Shown here in pieces: positions 15,501 to 22,395 of a stretch of DNA of 23,880 nt (positions within the stretch are counted from its first letter, which is position 1; every line of letters begins with the position of its first letter). Source of the stretch: a virus. The DNA lies in IMG/VR virus record IMGVR_UViG_3300042465_003951, positions 1 through 23,880 of that record; one strand, 5' to 3'. The translations under genes and the position numbers were made by a program. The notes beneath the pieces were generated by a model. The model was given only the letters and a program-made list of their open reading frames with translations. It had not been told where the DNA came from and made no database searches.

Positions 15501-17253
15501 AAGCCCTAGTATTGTCATCACCTAGTTCTAAATTTTTATTAAATTTTTGTACTTCTTTGTCGTTATTGCCAAAAACATAGTTTAATGCTTGAAACGCTCC
15601 TACTAATACGCCTATTGCCATACCAATATTGCCCATTGTACCTATAAAACCCATAAGTCTTGTAGTTGCAGCAGTTACAGTTGCAGTTACTCCTGTAAAT
15701 AAAGTTCTAACTGTACCTAATCTTTCAGTTTTAAGACTATCTACCATTTCACCAAAGGCAGCTCTAAACCCTACCAAGCTAGCAGTGTCTGCGGCGTTAC
15801 TAATAATTGAGCTTGAGGCTGAACGTTTGCGTTGCTCTTCTGCACCTATTTGTAATCTTCCTAGTGCTGATGTTCTTCCTACTGGTTCATTTTCTTCTTT
15901 TCTTAATTTTGCTGCTGTAACAATATAATCATCTTCTGCTTTTTTAGCTTTACGTATAGCGTCAGCTAACTGATCGTAAATGTACTTATTTTTTGTTAAG
16001 CCTTTACCAGCAGCTTCTATTTGCTGAATTTGTTTTTCTGTGATGGACTGAATACCGCCTGTAGGCGTAAGAATACTAGCAATATCTTTGCGAATACGTC
16101 CACCACTAAGTGTTTTTAATTTTGCTTCTAATTTGTCAATAACTTCTGCTTTAGCATTAGCGGCAGCATCTTGCTTTGCAAGTATATCAGCTCTACGCTT
16201 TGATAACATACTTTCTGCAGTACTAATTTTGTCATCACTTACTTGTTTGCTGAACTCTGCAGTTTTTCTTAGTTCAGTTCTATAATTAACAATACTAGGG
16301 ATTGCTTGCTTGATAATCATTGAGCCAAGCGCAGCTATACCCGCAGTTAAAGCTACTGGGCTAGCACTTAATAAGTCTACTAAAGGTACGAAAGCTTTAT
16401 TTAAAACTTCTAAGATAGTTTGTGCAATGTTTTTAAGCGAAGCTAAAAGTTTGTCATAAGGGTTGGTAGGGATATCAATTTCGTTAAATTTATCAATACC
16501 TTCTTTTAAAACCGCGTTAGCAAAAGCTTGGCGCTTTTCAAAATCTGTTAAGCTATCTACACTTTTACCTATGCTACGTGCGTAATCTTCAGACGATTTA
16601 CCTACTTTTGTAAATAAGCCTAATTCGTCTAATAGTTCTGGTTCTAGTTTAGTAATACCACGAGTTAAACGACTAACAGCGTCGCTCATATTAACACCCA
16701 GTGCTTGCGAGGCCTTTTTAGCTACATCACCAAGTTGTAAAAATTGTTTCTGAGTCATACCGCTACTAATAGCTTTAGCAGTAGCTTCCATTGACTCACG
16801 TAAGCTGATAGCCCCTCCACTAGCTTCTGTAAACTGTTTAGCTAACGCTCCCATTGCAACACCACTAGCGGCACCTAACTGATCTAAACCTTTAACCATG
16901 TTAGTGGTATCCATAGCATTGCTTAAGGCACTAAATGCTGCACTTACTGCGAATACGTTAGCAGCATAGGTAGCATATAAGCGCACTAATCCACCAAGAC
17001 CTTGTGCTTGGTTTGCAAAATCTCGGCCGCTTGCTCCAGTAGATCCCATAGATCCACGAGCACGTCCGTATTCTATATTTTCACCTGCGCCAAGGCTGGC
17101 TGCAGCTGCTTTACTGCCGGATTTAGTACCGGTGGCTAAGTTCTGCGATTTTTGTAATTCTTTATTTAAATTTTTAACTTCATCAGTACGATTCTTTATA
17201 CTATTCGACTGATCCTGTAAACTTAAATTAATATTAACTTGATTTGATGCCAT
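12583..17253 (-). CDS. Tail tape measure protein
   Basis: This is the longest gene of the window (1,556 residues); it sets tail length and lies inside the tube. It shows long helical/coiled-coil stretches; hydrophobic segments at about 86-110, 285-315 and 533-562, typical of tape measures that insert into the host membrane during DNA ejection; and the characteristic C-terminal motif 'GLMGEAGPEAIMPLKR' (starting near 1463) shared with lambda gpH-like proteins, followed by a Gly-rich linker and a short beta region. At roughly 1.5 angstroms per residue the tail would be about 230 nm (inference). GAGG precedes the ATG. The gene has its own consensus promoter and is followed after two bases by the distal tail gene, whose Shine-Dalgarno lies inside the tape measure's last codons. 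Confidence 0.95.
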   Translation of the reverse strand: MASNQVNINLSLQDQSNSIKNRTDEVKNLNKELQKSQNLATGTKSGSKAAAASLGAGENIEYGRARGSMGSTGASGRDFANQAQGLGGLVRLYATYAANVFAVSAAFSALSNAMDTTNMVKGLDQLGAASGVAMGALAKQFTEASGGAISLRESMEATAKAISSGMTQKQFLQLGDVAKKASQALGVNMSDAVSRLTRGITKLEPELLDELGLFTKVGKSSEDYARSIGKSVDSLTDFEKRQAFANAVLKEGIDKFNEIDIPTNPYDKLLASLKNIAQTILEVLNKAFVPLVDLLSASPVALTAGIAALGSMIIKQAIPSIVNYRTELRKTAEFSKQVSDDKISTAESMLSKRRADILAKQDAAANAKAEVIDKLEAKLKTLSGGRIRKDIASILTPTGGIQSITEKQIQQIEAAGKGLTKNKYIYDQLADAIRKAKKAEDDYIVTAAKLRKEENEPVGRTSALGRLQIGAEEQRKRSASSSIISNAADTASLVGFRAAFGEMVDSLKTERLGTVRTLFTGVTATVTAATTRLMGFIGTMGNIGMAIGVLVGAFQALNYVFGNNDKEVQKFNKNLELGDDNTRALTASHDKYKNSLSTASVIAMATSFQNLSENLKETAESFKQANKEANRWDNTVDSIKGFFGQSMQDDFAKSLGKQLSKGLKGILDPSMQEDTRERLKDILNVSELTEDTIKQSLSSMSTSRLTAVGAEIADVFEYASKAGQKTSAVLSGVKDGFVGLQKSYTDLSNTLIQKDALSVFGKDLATQGFNFAEALKDPIANLATLRDLLTDISKIKLLAPESQAIIMQNRDAYIALINTAKSYESQLTESEAKIEKLRAGQRNLAGYGLEFNPNSRRLEAPSNVDSPALSKAKGASAEAKSKLDATRQEMLALSKNFEAAAKASIEKGFELIEGSFTRKMAETVLSSQKNLLDKLPQTAETAKLGARLENQKIDLQISQITETQRLIKEMELSRLQSEKQFIETRRDAALALLKDDKSARAAESVKSDTRISEIDSRMKLLSSTNISKSIKAGDIQKSPESLKAMQEQQGTMAQVAQLQDQKKSNILAAEVTGVQLTYDKTRKTVEDILKNVTATKEEEMKSQVFRNSSLADQQAIIEAYIQQEDSLKRGLNTLDSYKELAVTLVVEKKAEQEKWWEIYDIALRTEENTRRQLQTADNLFVTTTKTATAERTRENTLAVSLQTMDQIIQSLESQVNLTRIRNETENTLVDIQKEVLQNQLDLGVITTDNYREQLLTINRMQTMKERDIKLQQLQNSLLATQLDLAKQALDPKNSGNIDSINAKREAATYAYLAEVEGINKVYEAKQKTKSLDDYLTDRQLKYGDILKNSFEGMADAVIEFTKTGKLNFKGMIDSFIEGLIRYEMQQQAIMMSAAFKPGFMNFIGSIFGNMGNTGSMTGTQAGYVPSAKGNVFDTGLQTFAKGGMFTNSVVASPTLFKFAQGTGLMGEAGPEAIMPLKRDSNGNLGVRAGGGGNVDVVVNNYSTAQAETKETVDSRGNRKIEVVIGDMTAGEISRNGSASQKAIRGTFGLQPQLIRR

Positions 17254-17308
17254 CGTTGTTCCTCTTTAAGGTTGGTGGCTAAAACTTTTAATAGCTTGAC
17301 TAGTGTAC

Positions 17309-17337
17309 ATTATAACATGCAACCACACTTTTGTCAA
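17309..17337 (-). promoter_or_regulatory. Perfect sigma70-consensus promoter for the tape measure operon
   Basis: On the minus strand TTGACA (17332-17337), a 17-base spacer and TATAAT (17309-17314) match the consensus at all 12 positions and ideal spacing. TG one base before TATAAT gives an extended -10 as well. Transcription would start near 17302 and reach the tape measure ATG after about 50 bases. The strong terminator at 17357-17391 lies directly upstream, so this block is restarted independently. An imperfect dyad (TTGAC...AGTG with CACT...GTCAA) flanks the -10 and could bind a regulator. Confidence 0.9.
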
Positions 17338-17356
17338 ACCAAAAAATTTTTAACGT

Positions 17357-17391
17357 AAAAAAGCCTGCCAACTTTTAGCTGGCAGGCTTTT
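17357..17391 (-). terminator. Strong intrinsic terminator after the chaperone pair
   Basis: A perfect 12-bp stem (AAAAGCCTGCCA / TGGCAGGCTTTT) with a 9-nt loop and a six-base T run on the minus strand. The stop codon of the T frame (17375-17377) falls within the loop, so the last codons of the fusion form the upstream arm. It separates the chaperone transcript from the tape measure promoter just downstream. Confidence 0.92.
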
Positions 17392-17761
17392 CCATCTTTT
17401 TCTTATTATTGATTTCGTCTGAACGTACAGCATCAATCATACGTACTAGCATGATTATAAACTTTTGCTCAGAAGGCTCAATCTCTGTTGCTTCTAAAAC
17501 ATCTTTTATTCCTATCAAAGACTTGCCTAAGTAGTTACCATTCATAGTGTCCCACTCATCTCGTAGCATTCGATAAGCATTAAATGCTTGTTGTACTTCT
17601 ATTGGAAAATCTTCAAATTCCACAGGAATCTCAGAATCTAAAGGTTCTGAGCCTAGCATTTCGCACATTTCAAAATACGACTCTTTGGACATACCAAGGC
17701 CCATATTTTGAATGTAGCTGACCAACTGCGCGTTTACTTGCTGGAGTTGGTCGTCGAAAAG
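17375..17761 (-). CDS. Tail assembly chaperone, T domain made by -1 frameshift
   Basis: This frame (128 residues from the slip point) is read by ribosomes that shift -1 at GGGAAAC, giving a 259-residue G-T-like fusion: 131 residues of the upstream frame, then LFDDQLQQVNAQLVSYIQN onward. In lambda, gpGT recruits tube subunits to the tape measure. The T part is helical and acidic (EFEDFPIEVQQAFNAYRMLRDEW) and ends in KKKMEKPAS. Independent initiation is unlikely: the first candidate start is a TTG at 17725 without a Shine-Dalgarno, and the frame is open upstream from there through the slippery site to a TGA at 17783-17785. The stop codon lies in the loop of the following terminator. Confidence 0.82.
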   Translation of the reverse strand, partial: LFDDQLQQVNAQLVSYIQNMGLGMSKESYFEMCEMLGSEPLDSEIPVEFEDFPIEVQQAFNAYRMLRDEWDTMNGNYLGKSLIGIKDVLEATEIEPSEQKFIIMLVRMIDAVRSDEINNKKKMEKPAS

Positions 17762-17767
17762 TTTCCC
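17720..17767 (-). promoter_or_regulatory. -1 programmed ribosomal frameshift signal
   Basis: The heptamer G_GGA_AAC (17761-17767, minus strand) fits X_XXY_YYZ in the phase of the upstream gene and differs from lambda's GGGAAAG only in its last base. After an 8-nt spacer comes a perfect 8-bp hairpin, GACCAACT (17745-17752) with AGTTGGTC (17720-17727), with a 17-nt loop that contains the zero-frame stop. The only stretch open in both frames is about 17737-17782, and this is the one canonical slippery site in it. Confidence 0.88.
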
Positions 17768-18153
17768 AAGTCTGAAACTTGTTCACTAATAAAACCGTCA
17801 AAATTACTAGAGTTCTTCATTAAGTACAAGGCATTTTCAGCAGTATATTCTAATTCGTCGTCTAGGTTTTGGCCTTTTAAATCAACAGGAGCTAATTGCT
17901 CAAGATAACTTAATTTAAAGCCTTTCCACCCTTTGACAGCATTTTCAACATATAATTGCAAGAACAAGTCTTCATTAAATTCTTCTGCTGCTTGGCGGTT
18001 CTTAAAGCTAGTTTTAGTAGACTTCTTACGAATACTTAAAAGTGTTTCGCGAGATAAAAATGCTAAGTCAACAACAAAACCAGGCATACCAGGGTATTCT
18101 ACCTGTACTGATTTGGAGGGAACTAGCAGTGTTTTTAAAGAGAGAGTAGTCAT
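17734..18153 (-). CDS. Tail assembly chaperone, gpG-like (zero-frame product)
   Basis: This is a 139-residue protein made by normal termination. By position (after the tube, before the tape measure) and by the frameshift design it corresponds to lambda gpG, which coats the tape measure during tail assembly and is absent from the finished tail. The N-terminus is beta-rich (LKTLLVPSKSVQVEYPGMPGF); the rest is helical and acidic. The last eight residues after the slippery site are a Ser/Thr tail. The start ATG has no visible Shine-Dalgarno: the 20 bases upstream are A/T only apart from one C, immediately after a terminator. An in-frame TAA five codons upstream rules out a longer form. Ribosomes that slip at 17761-17767 make the fusion described for the next gene. 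Confidence 0.82.
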   Translation of the reverse strand: MTTLSLKTLLVPSKSVQVEYPGMPGFVVDLAFLSRETLLSIRKKSTKTSFKNRQAAEEFNEDLFLQLYVENAVKGWKGFKLSYLEQLAPVDLKGQNLDDELEYTAENALYLMKNSSNFDGFISEQVSDLGNFSTTNSSK

Positions 18154-18170
18154 TTTATAATAATAAGTTT

Positions 18171-18202
18171 AAAAAGAGAGACTGGAGATCAGCCCAGTCT
18201 CT
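18171..18202 (-). terminator. Intrinsic terminator after the tail tube gene
   Basis: A perfect 9-bp stem (AGAGACTGG / CCAGTCTCT) with an 8-nt loop is followed on the minus strand by CTTTTT. It lies between the tube stop codon and the chaperone start and would limit readthrough from the abundant tube transcript into the chaperone and tape measure genes. Confidence 0.85.
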
Positions 18203-18221
18203 ATAAAAGTGCAACTGTTAA

Positions 18222-19898
18222 TTAAACTGCTGCGCGGTAAACGATACTTGCTTCGTTAGACTGTGTAATGTCGTAACCAGTACCTGTAAAGCCTTGAGCT
18301 GTAAAGTTAATTGTTGTAGAAATAACTTGCTCTGTGTTAATTGTAGGAATCTGCAACATAGCCGCAGGTAACTTGATTTCAACACCAGTAGGATTTGTAC
18401 TAGGTCCGCCCATTTGTACATTAATTGTAAACTTAGGGTCTACTGTAGTTGCTGAATTAGCTATCAAGTCAGATAACAGTCCGCCACTTTCAAGACTACC
18501 TGTTTTTAAGTATGCATTAATAGTACCAGTAATAGCGCGTGTACCAGTAAAGTACGTGATTGGTAAATTAACTGTACCTAAGTTAGCAGGTGTCAGATAT
18601 GTTAAGTTATTAGCAAAAGTTATATTTCCGCCAGTTAAAGCAATTGTATAAACATTACCAACATTAGCTGCAATTACAGCAGTAGCTGCAGCTCCTGAAC
18701 CACCGCCACCAGAAATAGTAATTGTGGGAGCTGTTGTATAACCATATCCTGCGTTAGTAATAGTGATACCAGTAATAGTAGAGCCAGTAATAGTTACGGC
18801 ACCAAGAACAGCTCCAGTACCTGCACCTAAAGAGCCAAGAGTAGCTGTAGGAGCTGTAGTATATCCAGTACCAGCTGTTGTAATAGCAATACCAGTTATT
18901 GCACCGCCGCTAACTGTTACAGTACCTACTGCAGTTACACCGCCGGCAACTGTAGGAGGAGAGAATGTTACGGTTGGAGTTGTGTATCCAGTTCCACCAG
19001 TAGTAACTGCTACAGCACTAACACCTCCACCAGATAATACGGCCGTACCAGTGGTTGTTACACCGCTAGCAGGTGCAGCACTAAAAGTTACGGTAGGAAC
19101 AGACGTATATCCAGAACCAGCAGTACCAACTGTAACGCTAGTCACAGCACCACCAGCAGCAGCAACAAAGTCATTGATACCATCATTAACAACTAAAGTA
19201 CTTAACTTGTTAGTAATATAACGAGCCGTAGTATTTTTAGCTAATGCTTGGTCAGGGGCCGTGTTATCAAAATCTGTTCCTGAGAAAACAACTGGACTAG
19301 CAGTATTAGCTTGTGCATCTGATAACACACGAATTGCGGAACCTTTACCAGCCCAGGCCACTGCCGCAATAGCGTCAATACCAAAGTCAATAGTTGCAGA
19401 ATCTAGTGCGCAGTTATCGATAACGTAGCCGGCATTGTCAAACAATATAATTAAGCCAAAAGGCAGTAATTGGTGCTTGTTAGAATTAGTAAAATCAACA
19501 GTAGAAGAACTTGCTCCTGCTGTCCAAGCAGCACCTGCGGCGCCAATGTTAGCTGCACCACCGAAAGCATTCCATAAATAGGCTTCTTCAGCAGTAATCA
19601 AACTACCATTATTATGTGGTCGAATATAGGTAGAGAAAGTAAAATCTACTGGCTCTAGTGCAGTGTTAAAACTGCGTTGACCACGTACAGGAGCTGCCCC
19701 TGCTTCATTTAGTGTAACTGTATCTACAGTAGTATTTTGTGAAAAGCTCATGCCTTCCAATACTTGAAGTTCAAAACAGTTTGTTGTAGACATGCCGCTT
19801 GCTGCATCTTTTAATGCACCAATTTTTACACGGCCAAAACTGTCAATGTTAGTAGTAAAGAAGACTCTACTATTACGAATTAAATTAACTGCTGCCAT
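18222..19898 (-). CDS. Major tail tube protein with inserted GxGYT repeats
   Basis: This 558-residue protein forms the tail tube. Residues 1-240 (SRVFFTTNIDSFGRVKIG, SFSQNTTVDTVTLNEAG, RSFNTALEPVDFTFSTYIRP) and 415-558 (LTGGNITFANNLTYLTP, TGTRAITGTINAYLKTG, GVEIKLPAAMLQIP) look like the two halves of a gpV/T5 pb6-type tube fold. Between them, residues about 251-410 are a Gly/Thr/Val-rich insert with four GxGYT motifs whose tyrosines fall at 264, 305, 346 and 387, an exact 41-residue period. The insert probably projects as a surface decoration. Shine-Dalgarno AAAGGA precedes the ATG. An intrinsic terminator follows 20 bases after the stop. The tube role is supported by position before the chaperones and tape measure. 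Confidence 0.85.
   Translation of the reverse strand: MAAVNLIRNSRVFFTTNIDSFGRVKIGALKDAASGMSTTNCFELQVLEGMSFSQNTTVDTVTLNEAGAAPVRGQRSFNTALEPVDFTFSTYIRPHNNGSLITAEEAYLWNAFGGAANIGAAGAAWTAGASSSTVDFTNSNKHQLLPFGLIILFDNAGYVIDNCALDSATIDFGIDAIAAVAWAGKGSAIRVLSDAQANTASPVVFSGTDFDNTAPDQALAKNTTARYITNKLSTLVVNDGINDFVAAAGGAVTSVTVGTAGSGYTSVPTVTFSAAPASGVTTTGTAVLSGGGVSAVAVTTGGTGYTTPTVTFSPPTVAGGVTAVGTVTVSGGAITGIAITTAGTGYTTAPTATLGSLGAGTGAVLGAVTITGSTITGITITNAGYGYTTAPTITISGGGGSGAAATAVIAANVGNVYTIALTGGNITFANNLTYLTPANLGTVNLPITYFTGTRAITGTINAYLKTGSLESGGLLSDLIANSATTVDPKFTINVQMGGPSTNPTGVEIKLPAAMLQIPTINTEQVISTTINFTAQGFTGTGYDITQSNEASIVYRAAV
18669..19148 (-). repeat. Four 41-residue GxGYT repeats inside the tube gene
   Basis: Tube-protein residues about 251-410 contain four tandem units, each with a G-x-G-Y-T-x-x-P-T motif followed by a Gly-rich turn and short Val/Thr strands. 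The tyrosine spacing is 41, 41 and 41 residues. The units have diverged in sequence but not in length, pointing to old tandem duplication under a structural constraint. One unit has lost a residue before Pro-Thr (GYTTPT) and regains it elsewhere. Confidence 0.85.
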
Positions 19899-19970
19899 AG
19901 TTATTCCTTTTAGTTGGTAACCTAGCAGTACGCTTACTAGACATTTATCTGTATTGGTACTATTTGGTAA

Positions 19971-20408
19971 TTAGAGTGCATAACGCACCTGTAAATTTAT
20001 TTCACCGACGCCATAAGGACTTAGCAGACCTTCATCGGTTGTTATTGACTGAATTAATATTTCAGTAGTTGACAGATTATTAGTAGTATCATATACTAAT
20101 ACTCGGTTAGCGTCTATTACGTTTTCTAAATCGTCTAGTAAGTCTTCAAGTAATTGTTGCGCTTCGCTTTCGCTACGAACATAAACTTTGACACTGACGT
20201 TTAGATGCCCCCAGGTAAAATCTCCTGGTAGATATTCTCTTAGTTCTGACCCTGGAGTAAGGTATACTGCAGGAAAATCCTGAATCTCATCCCAGAATTT
20301 TAATTTAGGGTAGCTATTATCAGACAAGTCACTTTTAAACCTACCAGTTCCGTCGATTACTTTAAATTTTTCAGCTAACGCTGTTACAATACTTGTTCTT
20401 TTTGTCAT
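19971..20408 (-). CDS. Tail terminator / tail completion protein
   Basis: At 145 residues, this has the size and alpha/beta pattern of lambda gpU-type terminators: an N-terminal helix (SIVTALAEKFKVIDG), a strand pair around 'DFPAVYLTPGSELREYLPG', a strand 'LNVSVKVYVRSES', a long acidic helix (EAQQLLEDLLDDLENVID) and a C-terminal strand 'GEINLQVRYAL'. Such proteins cap the tail tube at the head-proximal end and fix its length together with the tape measure. The gene overlaps the neck gene by ATGA and stands just before the tail tube gene, which is the normal place. Confidence 0.78.
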   Translation of the reverse strand: MTKRTSIVTALAEKFKVIDGTGRFKSDLSDNSYPKLKFWDEIQDFPAVYLTPGSELREYLPGDFTWGHLNVSVKVYVRSESEAQQLLEDLLDDLENVIDANRVLVYDTTNNLSTTEILIQSITTDEGLLSPYGVGEINLQVRYAL

Positions 20409-21820
20409 AGTGATACTGCCCTTAAATTATTAGCTACCGCTTGTGCAGCAATTTCTCTTATGGATTTAGAGATTAATAGTTTGGGGTCTCTTGTTCTTGG
20501 TGATGATTGACGACCACCATTGCTAAAAGTTGCGTAAGGGTTCTTCATATAAGAATAAAATACCGTAATCATGCCTTCTCTGCTCATAGTTGCGTGTTCT
20601 GCTTTAACAGTACTAGCAAATCTGCCCGTTCTATAGTTCAAAACATTCTTAGCGGAGCCGTCACCCATATTAGCACTAATTACATCCTGTAACTGGCTAT
20701 TAATTAAATTAGTTAAACTAAGTAAACTGGTTTTAGCTAACATCGCACCTTTTACTTGTTGTATGTTATTTTTTTGTTTTTTAATTTGCTGTTTATTTGT
20801 CTGAGCTTCTCTTAAAGTTTTCTTTAACTTTTTCCTATACTCAGACTTTGCCTTTTCGTCTACATAAGCCGTAACTATTTCGTTAGGTAGCTTAATTTTT
20901 GGACTATTAATTTGCTTAGGATTTTTAGGTTTAACTCCTAAAGGTTCTAATAGTGTATCAACTATTAAATCCCTCATTGTAGGAGAGCTTTTAAAATCTA
21001 AAATTTCACTACTAGAAAAATTAGCATCTTTGCTTAATATATCTAGTATTCCTGCTAAAGCTTTGGCTTGTGTGGACTGAGGATTTACTAGTGCACGAAT
21101 ACCTGTGCTTCCGCCTTTTTGTCCCGATAACCTTTGAACTAACTTAGCACTAGCGGCGTTGTCTGATTCTGACTGTAGTTCAATAAGAAAATTAGTAGCA
21201 CTTTTATTATACTTTAAAAATACTGGACTAGTAAGTGTTTTTAACTCTGCAGACTCAATATCCAGCTTCTGCAGATGAAGTATTAAATTGTCTAAGAATC
21301 CTAGTGCATAGTCTGCTTCATCTTCTGACATCATAGGCATATCGCCTTTAGTCATATAATTATAAAGCTCGTCTCTAGCACCTAATACTGCTCCAGTCAT
21401 CATACCATAGATATGGCCTTTAACCATACCCATTTCTTTAAACTTGGCGCTTGTACCGCCTCCAAGATACTTATCTAAAGTTCTTTCCACTCCGTCTTTA
21501 AATGGCGTTTCTGGAAATAGTATAAAAGTTTTACCATCTACAACGTCTACAATAGGTTTTGAAATATCACTATTTCCAGTAAATTGTTGCTGTAAATTTT
21601 TAAATGCTTGGCTAACGCCTAGTTCGGCTGCTTTAGATTCTGATACTACAACCCCTACGTTTCGGCTAAGACCTTGTGCTTCAAGATCTGCTCGGTTTTT
21701 GTTAAACCAAGTTTTATTTGTAGTTACGTAACGACTATAATCAGCGTAGTCAGCTGCATCCTCAGAATTTCCACTCTTTTTCTTATCTCTAAAAAACTTA
21801 ATGAAATTTTCTGCACTCAT
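20405..21820 (-). CDS. Large neck-region protein of unknown fold
   Basis: This 471-residue protein is not recognised with confidence. It lies between the connector and the tail terminator genes, the place where HK97-like phages carry a small head-closure or gp10-like tail-completion protein (usually 100-150 residues). The N-terminus is charged and helical. Residues about 310-350 form a Lys-rich helical stretch (KSEYRKKLKKTLREAQTNKQ). The last 110 or so residues contain a compact segment (TGRFASTVKAEHATM, MKNPYATFSNGG, SPRTRDPKLLISKSIREIA) that may be the part corresponding to a neck protein. It has ATGA overlaps with both neighbours, so it is made together with the connector and tail terminator. 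A structural role is inferred from context only. The extra N-terminal 300 or so residues have no assigned function. Confidence 0.6.
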   Translation of the reverse strand: MSAENFIKFFRDKKKSGNSEDAADYADYSRYVTTNKTWFNKNRADLEAQGLSRNVGVVVSESKAAELGVSQAFKNLQQQFTGNSDISKPIVDVVDGKTFILFPETPFKDGVERTLDKYLGGGTSAKFKEMGMVKGHIYGMMTGAVLGARDELYNYMTKGDMPMMSEDEADYALGFLDNLILHLQKLDIESAELKTLTSPVFLKYNKSATNFLIELQSESDNAASAKLVQRLSGQKGGSTGIRALVNPQSTQAKALAGILDILSKDANFSSSEILDFKSSPTMRDLIVDTLLEPLGVKPKNPKQINSPKIKLPNEIVTAYVDEKAKSEYRKKLKKTLREAQTNKQQIKKQKNNIQQVKGAMLAKTSLLSLTNLINSQLQDVISANMGDGSAKNVLNYRTGRFASTVKAEHATMSREGMITVFYSYMKNPYATFSNGGRQSSPRTRDPKLLISKSIREIAAQAVANNLRAVSL

Positions 21821-22383
21821 GTAAAGTCCGCTACATATTGATCTAAAACACGTTTAATTGGTGCAGGTAAATTTGTAGATGAAACGTAATTGATTTGTGT
21901 AGTGTTAGGGTTTAAGTCACGGCTACTGTGTACAGCACCGTTATTACGCGAGTAGTATTCAATTAAGTCTAATACTGCTAATTTTAAGTCACCTGGAATT
22001 GGGTCGTAACCACCAAAGTAACTTACTTTATATCCGTTAATTGCTTCAGGAAATACACTGTAACCTATACTAACAACAGAATCGCCTCTTATAACCCAGT
22101 CTGTGAATTTTGTTAAAGTTGTATAAGTCTTACCATAATCTGAACTATACTGCACTGATGCAATTGTTACAAGAGGACTTTCTTTTAGTAAAAGCTCTTT
22201 AAAGCCACCATCAAAATATTCAATCTTTATATCGCTGTAGAAATCTACAAAAGTGCGACGGCAGTATGATTTAACCAAGTCACTGACTTTAGGTATTAAG
22301 AAATCAATTTCTGCGTCTGAATTTGTGCTGGTAATCCCCATGTAAGTTTTGTATTCAGATTTTGTTACTAAATCTATTGCCAT
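21817..22383 (-). CDS. Head-tail connector (adaptor) protein, gp6-like
   Basis: This is a 188-residue protein if it starts at ATG 22383, where GAGG sits a few bases upstream. A start at 22431 would add 16 residues translated from the terminator and inverted repeat, so it is rejected. The N-terminus (LVTKSEYKTYMGI, then 'DAEIDFLIPKVSDLVKSYCRR') matches the helical opening of HK97 gp6 / SPP1 gp15-type adaptors, which form a ring under the portal. A beta-rich middle follows (EYFDGG, LLLKESPLVTIASVQY, WVIRG), and then 'DLKLAVLDLIEYYSRN', also typical of the family. Position directly after the capsid gene agrees. Its stop codon overlaps the next start as ATGA, implying translational coupling. Confidence 0.8.
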   Translation of the reverse strand: MAIDLVTKSEYKTYMGITSTNSDAEIDFLIPKVSDLVKSYCRRTFVDFYSDIKIEYFDGGFKELLLKESPLVTIASVQYSSDYGKTYTTLTKFTDWVIRGDSVVSIGYSVFPEAINGYKVSYFGGYDPIPGDLKLAVLDLIEYYSRNNGAVHSSRDLNPNTTQINYVSSTNLPAPIKRVLDQYVADFT

Positions 22384-22395
22384 AAATACCTCACT

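Noticed and set aside
15629-15928. Plus-strand open frame of 99 codons opposite the tape measure
   Set aside because: No ribosome site and composition explained by the opposite strand; one of several such shadows under long genes.
17723-17725. TTG as an independent start for the T chaperone frame
   Set aside because: No Shine-Dalgarno; the frame is open upstream to the slippery heptamer, so frameshifting explains it better.
18669-19148. Regular repeats that might suggest a CRISPR array or satellite
   Set aside because: The period is exact at protein level (41 residues) but not at DNA level; the repeats are coding and have no unique spacers.
18763-19221. Plus-strand open frame of 152 codons, Val/Pro/Thr-rich
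   Set aside because: It is the antisense shadow of the GxGYT repeats in the tube gene; its regular composition comes from those repeats.
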